Below are positions 1 through 5,081 of a DNA stretch of 9,382 nucleotides, in pieces. The position numbers and the translations under genes were made by a program. The DNA is from DATJXG01 sp035500455. GTDB lineage: Bacteria > Acidobacteriota > Terriglobia > Terriglobales > Acidobacteriaceae. The notes under the pieces were generated by a model. The model searched no databases and was not told the DNA's origin. It worked only from the letters and a program-made list of their open reading frames with translations. Every line of letters begins with the position of its first letter. Positions within the stretch are counted from its first letter, which is position 1. The DNA lies in the NCBI GenBank assembly GCA_035500455.1, contig DATJXG010000152.1, positions 1 through 9,382 of the forward strand, given 5' to 3'.

Positions 1-184
1 CGGTGCCGTCGGGGAGAGAATAATCCAGGATGGCGGCATCGGGATAAGAAGAGCGAAAGGCCTCTTTGATGCTTTCGCAGCTTGCCGCCCAGGTGACATC
101 GTAGTCGAGCGACTGCAGGTATTCGCTGAGCGCCCCGCTGATGGTGGCGTCATCCTCCCCTAAAAGAATCTTCTTCTTTGGCAT
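1..184 (-). CDS. Response regulator, receiver domain (partial, 3' end outside window)
   Basis: Only the first 61 codons are present, read leftward from ATG at 184. They form the N-terminal half of a CheY-like receiver domain. The acidic pair E10-D11-D12 follows the first beta strand (KKKILLGEDD), and D54 in AAILDYSLPDG sits where the phosphoacceptor aspartate is expected. Receiver domains take phosphate from a sensor histidine kinase and pass the signal to an output domain; that domain, if any, lies outside the window, so the regulator's target is unknown. The start is supported by an AGGA about nine bases upstream and by the receiver fold beginning at once. The gene is separated from the next minus-strand gene by about 200 bp and may have its own promoter. 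Confidence 0.9.
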   Translation of the reverse strand, partial: MPKKKILLGEDDATISGALSEYLQSLDYDVTWAASCESIKEAFRSSYPDAAILDYSLPDGT

Positions 185-209
185 ACCGGCATTCCTGCAA
201 GTCTTCTAC

Positions 210-228
210 CTGGCAATGTCACTGCCAG
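210..228 (-). other. Small hairpin in the leader of the response regulator gene
   Basis: CTGGCA (210-215) and TGCCAG (223-228) form a perfect 6-bp stem with a 7-base loop. It lies 26 bp upstream of the response regulator start, between that start and the proposed promoter, so it would be in the untranslated leader. No function can be assigned from this alone. Confidence 0.35.
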
Positions 229-272
229 CAAGTCGCGGGCATCGAAGTCGAATCGGGGGACTATCTCTGAGA

Positions 273-301
273 AATCTAATTCGCGGGTCACTCAATCACA
301 A
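273..301 (-). promoter_or_regulatory. Possible sigma70-type promoter for the response regulator
   Basis: On the minus strand TTGTGA (301-296) and TAGATT (278-273) are separated by exactly 17 bases. Each matches four of six bases of the sigma70 consensus. Transcription would begin near 265, giving a leader of about 80 bases before the ATG at 184. The -35 box sits in the loop of an imperfect inverted repeat (285-294 with 308-317), which could be an operator or chance. This is a pattern match only. Confidence 0.35.
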
Positions 302-388
302 ATCACGTGAGTAACCCGGGGAGGGATGGCGAGCGGAGGGATGGCAATCTCCGGCGGAGCACGCCGGCTGGGCGCTGAGGCTGGAAAA

Positions 389-892
389 TCATGCGCGGGG
401 ATAGGCCTCCTGGCCTGGGGAGTCGGCTCCAGCATCGGGAACCGGCACTACGAGGGATCTCCGGGCGCCCATGCCGAAAACCAGCTGCGCATGGTGAAGA
501 CTGCGGAAGCCGAAATAAAACTCGCCGGCCGAGTTCGTCTTCTTGTTCTCCACGGCGCGGTCCGCGCAGAGCAGGCTCACGGGGACTCCGCCCAGACCGT
601 AGCCGGGCTTCTCGGAGTCCAGAATCTGTCCGGTCAGAACCACTTCCTGCGAGCCCAACTCGGGCTGCATGCGCATATCGACACACACGCTGCCGAACTT
701 GTACAGGAGCTGGCGGGCGGGCAGATAGCCTCCACGCACCCCCGCTGCTGCGGAGATTTCTGCGCTTTTTTCAGCACTATCAAAGACCAGTTCGGCGATC
801 GCTGGTATATGGGCTGGGAAGGACGGGGTATCGGTGTGGCTCGAAGATTTTTCGGCCACGTCCGGCTGGTTCTGCTGGCTGGTGGAATTCAT
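389..892 (-). CDS. Carboxypeptidase-regulatory-like domain protein (167 aa)
   Basis: A 167-aa protein. The start at 892 is chosen because a strong AGGAGG lies five bases upstream; the frame stays open further upstream, but that part has low-complexity, implausible composition. The first 50 or so residues are polar and probably flexible (many Ser, Thr, Gln). Residues from about 100 on, beginning VVLTGQILDSE and including GGVPVSLL and NSAGEFYF, show the pattern of a transthyretin-like carboxypeptidase-regulatory beta sandwich: a G-x-V/I strand, a G-V-x-V strand and a T-x-x-x-G-x-F/Y-x-F strand. There is no signal peptide or membrane segment, which is unusual because this fold is mostly extracytoplasmic. 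From memory, similar small proteins occur beside sigma factors or CHAT-type genes in Acidobacteria; no such neighbour is visible here. It has no catalytic motif. Specific function unknown. Confidence 0.75.
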   Translation of the reverse strand: MNSTSQQNQPDVAEKSSSHTDTPSFPAHIPAIAELVFDSAEKSAEISAAAGVRGGYLPARQLLYKFGSVCVDMRMQPELGSQEVVLTGQILDSEKPGYGLGGVPVSLLCADRAVENKKTNSAGEFYFGFRSLHHAQLVFGMGARRSLVVPVPDAGADSPGQEAYPRA

Positions 893-1251
893 ACTGACCT
901 CCTGTTGCTCGAACGAGTCATTTGAAAGAAACCCACCACCGAACCCTATCAGCACATCATCAGCAGAACCGGACTGCTTTCGCCACCTGGGGCGGGGTTG
1001 GCCCAAAAGGCGGCGGGCATCGCTCGAAACCGCCGCCCTCGGACGCTGCTTCCGTTTGTGTCTGTTGAGAAGGGCATGGTGGGCTGCCGGAAATATAGGG
1101 CAGTGGAAGTTTTCCGAGAATTCCTGGCTGCTTTTCAAAATCCGGTCGGCGGGGCGTTCCAGCCCGAAGAATGAAAACCCGGCTAAGTGGTTGCGGTAGC
1201 AATGCCGGTGAACGCGGCAGGAGGTGGCCGGGCGATTGCTATCTCACCGGT
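893..1251. other. Gene-free divergent region
   Basis: This stretch separates the leftward carboxypeptidase-like gene from the rightward small-gene pair. Open frames across it have no recognisable domain. I see the AGGAGG ribosome-binding site of the leftward gene at its left end, no convincing -35/-10 pair on either strand, and a set of inverted repeats at 1178-1250, listed separately. The promoters of both flanking genes must lie here, or inside neighbouring sequence. Confidence 0.5.
1178..1250 (+). promoter_or_regulatory. Possible structured leader ahead of the small-gene pair
   Basis: Several short perfect complementarities are packed into 73 bases just upstream of ATG 1252. CCCGGC (1178-1183) pairs with GCCGGG (1227-1232), enclosing small stems TTGC/GCAA (1191-1194 with 1199-1202) and GCCG/CGGC (1204-1207 with 1215-1218). 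TAGCAAT (1197-1203) can instead pair with ATTGCTA (1235-1241), and CCGGTGA (1205-1211) with TCACCGG (1244-1250). These last two pairings interleave, so they would be a pseudoknot or alternative states. An AGGAGG at 1219-1224 is not placed for an in-frame start. It matches no riboswitch class I can recognise, and chance is possible in GC-rich DNA. Confidence 0.25.
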
Positions 1252-1491
1252 ATGGCGAAAACGATCGCGTCACCCCAAGGTAACGAAGCGCGCCCTGGCC
1301 CCCCGCTCTCCCCGAACGGTTCTGCCCCTCCCCCGTTAGACCTGGGCAAGGAACTGCTGGTCCGGTTCAATCCCAAGCTGGTCGGCTTCGGGATCGCGTC
1401 CTGGCTTGAACGGAACCGCGCCACCGCGGAAATGCCGGAACAACCGGACCGCTCGCATGAAGAAGGCGGCCAGGAGGAACGCAACCGATGA
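1252..1491 (+). CDS. Hypothetical protein (79 aa), coupled to the zinc-ribbon gene
   Basis: I do not recognise this protein. From ATG 1252 it gives 79 residues: a Pro/Gly-rich start, a central segment with hydrophobic character (LGKELLVRFNPKLVGFGIAS), and a highly charged tail rich in Glu, Arg and Gln. No metal-binding cysteines, signal peptide or membrane helix is visible. The main support that it is real is its 3' end: its TGA overlaps the ATG of the next gene as ATGA, a layout typical of translational coupling, and a strong ribosome-binding site for that next gene lies inside its last codons. The start is uncertain: an in-frame ATG at 1171 would add 27 residues, and neither ATG has a good Shine-Dalgarno sequence. 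Confidence 0.45.
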   Translation: MAKTIASPQGNEARPGPPLSPNGSAPPPLDLGKELLVRFNPKLVGFGIASWLERNRATAEMPEQPDRSHEEGGQEERNR

Positions 1492-1715
1492 ACGCCGAGA
1501 GTCCCAGCCTGGTTCCCCTGCAGCACGCCAGCCTTTGCCTGGATTGCGACGTGATCAGTGCTGCCCACGCCGACTGCCCCGCTTGCGGTTCGCGGGCCCT
1601 GCTGAGCATCGCCCGCGCCCTCAACCGCCCCGGCTTCACCAGCGTGCTCTACAAACCCCAGCCGGCGATCGCGTCGGGCGGGTTGAAGTCAGGGAACTTC
1701 TTTCAGAGTACATAA
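1488..1715 (+). CDS. Small zinc-ribbon protein (75 aa)
   Basis: A 75-aa protein with a compact four-cysteine knuckle pair: C17-x2-C20, nine residues, then C30-x2-C33 (SLCLDCDV and DCPACGS). This is the geometry of a rubredoxin/zinc-ribbon-type metal site and most likely binds one zinc ion. The segment after it, ALLSIARALNRP, looks like a short amphipathic helix, and the rest is probably disordered. The start is clear: AGGAGGAA at 1472-1479 lies eight bases upstream and the ATG overlaps the previous stop. I recall small proteins with this layout as common uncharacterised genes in Acidobacteria. A nucleic-acid or protein-binding role is plausible but unproven. A strong terminator begins 18 bases after its stop. 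Confidence 0.75.
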   Translation: MNAESPSLVPLQHASLCLDCDVISAAHADCPACGSRALLSIARALNRPGFTSVLYKPQPAIASGGLKSGNFFQST

Positions 1716-1733
1716 GCCGAAGTGCCTCTGGCA

Positions 1734-1780
1734 GGGCCAGTCCGCGTCGGGGAGTGACGCTGGGATTGGCCCCTTTTTCT
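1734..1780 (+). terminator. Intrinsic terminator after the zinc-ribbon gene
   Basis: A ten-base arm GGGCCAGTCC (1734-1743) pairs with GGATTGGCCC (1763-1772), with one G-U pair in RNA. Inside it, GCGTC (1744-1748) pairs with GACGC (1756-1760), so the hairpin is about 15 bp long with a seven-base loop. The run CTTTTTCT follows at once (1773-1780). It lies 18 bases after the stop of the zinc-ribbon gene and separates that transcript from ccmF. Confidence 0.88.
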
Positions 1781-1990
1781 TCCCGCCTTTTCGGTGGTGA
1801 TCCCCAATCACACTCCGGAGCGCCGGTGGTCAAGGGTCGCTCGCGGGGCTGCGTCCTCTGGATATCGCATTTCTCCCTTCACGTCCCGTTTTGGGAACCG
1901 AAGCTAAGTCTCCTCAGCCAAAAGGTTTGTTCACTTTGGGTTGCCTCGGAACCCGGTTTCTGAAAAAATGCTCTTTACGGGTCCCCCTTC
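1781..1990 (+). promoter_or_regulatory. Upstream region of ccmF with small inverted repeats
   Basis: Because a terminator ends at 1780, the ccmF promoter is expected in these 210 bases, but no -35/-10 pair stands out. Two inverted repeats are visible: TTTTGG (1889-1894) with CCAAAA (1918-1923), and GGGTT (1938-1942) with AACCC (1950-1954). A 12-codon open frame from ATG 1968 runs past the ccmF start, but it has no ribosome-binding site and I give it no weight. Confidence 0.35.
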
Positions 1991-4009
1991 ATGTCGCAAA
2001 TAGGTAGTTTTGCGCTTCTGCTTGCCCTTGCTCTGAGTGCTTACTCATTCCTGGCTGGAGTCTTCGCCCTGTCTGCGGGCCGAGGCACCCAACGAATTGC
2101 GGAAACCGCGCGGCGCGCCGGGATTGCCACCTTCGCGGTCGTCCTACTGGCGGCCGTGGTGCTGGTAACCGCAGCCTTCACCAATGATTTCTCCATTGCC
2201 TACATCTTCCACCACAGCAACCGCGACCTGCCCGGTCCCTACAAGTTTGCGGTGCTCTGGTCGGGGCAGGAAGGCTCGCTGCTGTTCTGGGTGCTGCTGC
2301 TTTCGACCTACGGATTAGTTTTAAGGCTGCGCCACAAGACGGATACGCGGCTGTTCGCTTACGCCTCGGTAATCATCGCGGCCGTCCAGATTTTCTTCCT
2401 GCTGCTGGTGAACTTCGCCGCCAATCCCTTCGGCATCATGCAGGGAACCCCGGCCGCCGACGGCGCCGGCTTGAACCCGCTGCTGCAGTATCCCGAGATG
2501 GTGATCCACCCGCCCATGCTGTACCTGGGATACGTGGGCTTCACCGTTCCCTTTGCCTTCGCCTTGGGCGCGCTGGCCATGCGCTATCCCGGCGAGAAGT
2601 GGATCCACATCACCCGCCGCTGGACCATGGTGACCTGGGGCTTCCTGACCTGCGGAATTTTCCTCGGCATGCATTGGGCCTACAGTGTCCTCGGATGGGG
2701 CGGCTACTGGGGCTGGGACCCGGTGGAGAATGCCTCTCTGCTCCCCTGGCTCACGGGCACCGCTTTTCTGCACTCGGTGATGATGCAGGAAAAGCGCGGC
2801 ATGCTGAAGGTGTGGAACATGTGGCTGATCTTCATCACCTTCATGCTCTCGATCTTCGGTACCCTGCTGACCCGCAGCGGTCTGGTGAATTCCGTGCACG
2901 CCTTCGCGCAATCTTCGATCGGCGACTGGTTCACGATATTTCTGGCGCTGACCTTCGCAGTCTGCGTGTTTTTCTTCGTGAAGAACCGCTCACACCTGCG
3001 CACCGAGCACCGGCTCGAGTCGCTGGTCTCGCGCGAATCGAGCTTCCTATTCAATAATCTCCTCTTCGTCGTGGCCTGTTTTACAGTGCTGTGGGGGACG
3101 CTCTTCCCCAAGATTTCCGAGTGGATTCAGGGCAACAAAGTTACCGTCGGCCCGCCCTTCTTCAACCGGGTAAATATTCCGGTGGCGCTGCTGCTGCTGC
3201 TGCTCACCGCCGTCGGCCCGCTGCTCGCCTGGCGCAAGACCTCGCTGGAAAGTCTGAAGCGCAATTTTCTGTGGCCCGCGGTGGGCGCTTTGGGCGTAGG
3301 CATAGCCTTGATCGCCACCGGGATGAAGCCGTGGAAGGATATGTCGTATTTTTATTCCCTCATAGCCTTCGTGCTCTGCGCACTGGTAGCGCTTACGGTG
3401 GTCTCCGAGTTCGTGCGTGGCGGGCGGGTCATTAGCGGTAAGACCGGGCAGAACCTGTTTTCGTCGATGGTGCAGCTGGCGCACCGCAATACGCGACGTT
3501 ATGGCGGGTATATCGTTCACTTCGGCGTGATTGTGGTGGTGATTGGATTCGCCGGCTCGGTTTTCAATCAGGAAAAAGAGCAGGAGATGGCCAACGGCGA
3601 CGTGATGAACATCGGCGCCTACTCGCTGACCTGCCGGTCGTACACGGAAGAGGACAAACCCAATTACAGCAGCCAGTGGGCGATTATCGATGTTGCCCAG
3701 AACGGACGTCCCCTGACCACCATGTATCCGGAGCGGCGCTTTTATAAGGCGAGCCAGCAACCGGCGACCATCGTAGCCAACCGGTCCACCATGAAGGAAG
3801 ATCTCTACCTGGTTTACGAAGGCGAGAACCTGGACACCGGCAAGCCCATCATCAAAGCCCACCTGAACCCGCTGGTGATGTGGATCTGGGTGGGCGTGTG
3901 GATCATCATCGCGGGAACGATCATCGCCATGGTTCCGAACTCGGCGGCGCTGGTGCGTGTGCCCGCGCCGGCGCGAGTACGGACTGAGCCTGTGAGCGTA
4001 GGGGACTAG
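1991..4009 (+). CDS. ccmF: Cytochrome c heme lyase subunit CcmF
   Basis: CcmF is the polytopic membrane subunit of the System I heme lyase: it takes heme from holo-CcmE and attaches it to the CXXCH motif of apocytochromes at the outer face of the cytoplasmic membrane. This 672-aa protein is close to the usual length (about 650). The tryptophan-rich WWD motif is at about 229-254 (GWGGYWGWDPVENASLLPWL). Four histidines fit those known from E. coli CcmF: H173 (VIHPPMLYLGY) and H303 flanking the WWD domain, and H261 plus H510 (E. coli H491) as ligands of the stable heme b. About a dozen or more hydrophobic segments are visible; residues 526-625 form the large soluble loop before the last helix. 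The ATG at 1991 has only a weak ribosome-binding site. ccmA, ccmB, ccmC, ccmD and ccmE are not adjacent. Identity is secure. Confidence 0.97.
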   Translation: MSQIGSFALLLALALSAYSFLAGVFALSAGRGTQRIAETARRAGIATFAVVLLAAVVLVTAAFTNDFSIAYIFHHSNRDLPGPYKFAVLWSGQEGSLLFWVLLLSTYGLVLRLRHKTDTRLFAYASVIIAAVQIFFLLLVNFAANPFGIMQGTPAADGAGLNPLLQYPEMVIHPPMLYLGYVGFTVPFAFALGALAMRYPGEKWIHITRRWTMVTWGFLTCGIFLGMHWAYSVLGWGGYWGWDPVENASLLPWLTGTAFLHSVMMQEKRGMLKVWNMWLIFITFMLSIFGTLLTRSGLVNSVHAFAQSSIGDWFTIFLALTFAVCVFFFVKNRSHLRTEHRLESLVSRESSFLFNNLLFVVACFTVLWGTLFPKISEWIQGNKVTVGPPFFNRVNIPVALLLLLLTAVGPLLAWRKTSLESLKRNFLWPAVGALGVGIALIATGMKPWKDMSYFYSLIAFVLCALVALTVVSEFVRGGRVISGKTGQNLFSSMVQLAHRNTRRYGGYIVHFGVIVVVIGFAGSVFNQEKEQEMANGDVMNIGAYSLTCRSYTEEDKPNYSSQWAIIDVAQNGRPLTTMYPERRFYKASQQPATIVANRSTMKEDLYLVYEGENLDTGKPIIKAHLNPLVMWIWVGVWIIIAGTIIAMVPNSAALVRVPAPARVRTEPVSVGD

Positions 4010-4036
4010 CGCGGGACTTTTTGACTATTGAAAAAT

Positions 4037-4195
4037 TGTCATCCTGAGCGGAGCGAAGGAGCACAAGTTCGCGTCAGGCTGCAGCGGCGATGCAAGGCAT
4101 TCTGGCGATGCGCTGGTGACGCGGAGGCAAGAATGCCTGGCAGGGCCATTGCTGGTTTACGCTGACATGGGTCCTTCGCTCCGCTCAGGATGACA
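4037..4195. repeat. 159-bp nested palindromic element (REP/MITE-like)
   Basis: Two perfect 24-bp inverted arms, 4037-4060 and 4172-4195, enclose 111 bp. The arm contains TCATCCTGAGCGGAGCGAAG, a motif I recall as widely dispersed in Acidobacteria and other soil bacteria. Inside lies a second perfect pair, AGGCATTCT (4095-4103) with AGAATGCCT (4130-4138), so the whole element could fold as one long stem with a structured tip. It has no coding capacity and sits between ccmF and ccmH, beginning 28 bp after the ccmF stop. It may end or attenuate transcription, or be an inert non-autonomous element. Confidence 0.85.
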
Positions 4196-4238
4196 GAGTT
4201 GGGTGGATGACGGAGTTGAATGGATGACAGAGTTGACT
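4188..4238 (+). repeat. Three tandem copies of a 17-bp repeat
   Basis: The unit GGATGACAGAGTTGGGT (4188-4204) is followed by GGATGACGGAGTTGAAT (4205-4221) and GGATGACAGAGTTGACT (4222-4238). The first 14 bases differ at one position among copies; the last three vary. A shorter relative, GGAACAGAGTTGAGT, is at 4261-4275 just before the ccmH ATG. The first copy overlaps the last eight bases of the palindromic element, so the array probably grew from that element's end. Confidence 0.85.
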
Positions 4239-4278
4239 AAGGGAAAGACAGCATCTGCTTGGAACAGAGTTGAGTAAA

Positions 4279-4776
4279 ATGAAGGCTTCCTTATCACGCA
4301 TCACCGCGAGCTTTCAGGCCGGGCGCGCGATCCAGCTGGCCGCGCTCCTCCTCGCGGTTTTTATCTTCGCCGGCGTGGATAACGACGCCCGCTTCAACGA
4401 TCTCGGGCATCGCCTGATCTGCGTTTGCGGATGCAACCAGATCCTGCTGGAGTGCAATCACGTGGGCTGCCAGTACTCCACGAAAATGCGCAACGAACTC
4501 GCCGCCGCGATTGACCACGGCGATAACGACGACCTCACCTTGCAGGCCATGGTGCAGAATTACGGTCCCACGGTGATCGCTGCTCCCACCACCACCGGCT
4601 TCAACCGCGTGGCCTGGATCATGCCTTATATGGTTCTGGCGCTGGGGCTGGTGATGGCAGGGTTCATCGTTCGTACCTGGAAGACGCGGCCCGCAGCCCC
4701 CGGCAGTGCCCCGGCCGCCGGCTCGGGTGAGCTGGATGAGTTCCGCGAGCAGGCCCGAAAGGAAACTGATCTATGA
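4279..4776 (+). CDS. ccmH: Cytochrome c biogenesis protein CcmH, Cys-rich variant
   Basis: CcmH is a membrane-anchored periplasmic thiol protein that works with CcmF in heme ligation, keeping apocytochrome cysteines reduced. This 165-aa copy has an N-terminal membrane anchor (about 19-33), a short helical domain, and a second membrane helix (about 113-131) after the conserved YGPTVIAAP and WIMPY segments. The usual LRCxxC redox motif is replaced by LICVCGCNQ: cysteines 48, 50 and 52, followed by C59, H61 and C64 in ECNHVGC. The long C-terminal TPR domain of the E. coli fusion form is absent. I chose ATG 4279; an in-frame TTG at 4270 is possible, and neither has a clear Shine-Dalgarno site. 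Its stop overlaps the next start as ATGA. Family assignment is firm; redox chemistry of the altered motif is inferred. Confidence 0.9.
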   Translation: MKASLSRITASFQAGRAIQLAALLLAVFIFAGVDNDARFNDLGHRLICVCGCNQILLECNHVGCQYSTKMRNELAAAIDHGDNDDLTLQAMVQNYGPTVIAAPTTTGFNRVAWIMPYMVLALGLVMAGFIVRTWKTRPAAPGSAPAAGSGELDEFREQARKETDL

Positions 4777-5081
4777 TTGTGCTCACCTGCGCTCTGGTAA
4801 CTGCCGCGGTTCTGGTTTACGTGTTTTACCTTCCGGGAACATTGACCCTGGGCCCGCGCAAAACCCGCCTGACCTTCCTGCGGGAGCGTAAGGACGTGGT
4901 GTATGAGAATCTGCGCGACCTGAACTTTGAATACAAAGCCGGAAAGCTTTCCGACGGAGACTACACCTCGTTGAAAACCAGCCTGGAAGAAGAAGCCGCC
5001 ACCCTACTGCTGGAGATTTCCCGCCTGGAAGGTGAATCGCCCGCTTCCACCAAGCCTTCCGGTCAAGGAGCGCGGATTTGA
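4773..5081 (+). CDS. CcmI-like short membrane protein (102 aa)
   Basis: One N-terminal membrane helix (residues 2-20) is followed by a short basic linker and then two predicted helices joined at GKLSDGDY (57-64), with an acidic second helix (LKTSLEEEAATLLLEI). This resembles the N-terminal part of CcmI (CycH): one helix, then a cytoplasmic two-helix segment with the pattern LRDLNFEYKAGKLSDGDY. It lacks the periplasmic TPR domain by which full-length CcmI holds apocytochrome C termini, so it is CcmI-like at best. It starts at ATG 4773 inside the ccmH stop and ends inside the next start, so all three genes are almost certainly one translationally coupled unit. Function in the heme lyase complex is inferred from position. 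Confidence 0.75.
   Translation: MIVLTCALVTAAVLVYVFYLPGTLTLGPRKTRLTFLRERKDVVYENLRDLNFEYKAGKLSDGDYTSLKTSLEEEAATLLLEISRLEGESPASTKPSGQGARI

Noticed and set aside
893..1138. Upstream extension of the carboxypeptidase-like protein
   Set aside because: An AGGAGG sits just before ATG 892, and the extra residues show no domain or signal peptide.
1406..1963. 185-aa plus-strand open frame
   Set aside because: It overlaps the zinc-ribbon gene in another frame and runs through the terminator hairpin.
1968..2003. 12-codon leader peptide overlapping the ccmF start
   Set aside because: It has no ribosome-binding site and no run of regulatory codons; likely chance.
3047..3862. 271-aa minus-strand open frame within ccmF
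   Set aside because: Antisense shadow of a secure ccmF; His/Gln-rich composition typical of reversed membrane-protein codons.
4037..4195. Insertion sequence or CRISPR repeat
   Set aside because: There is no transposase or coding capacity, only one inverted pair, and the tandem 17-mers have no spacers.
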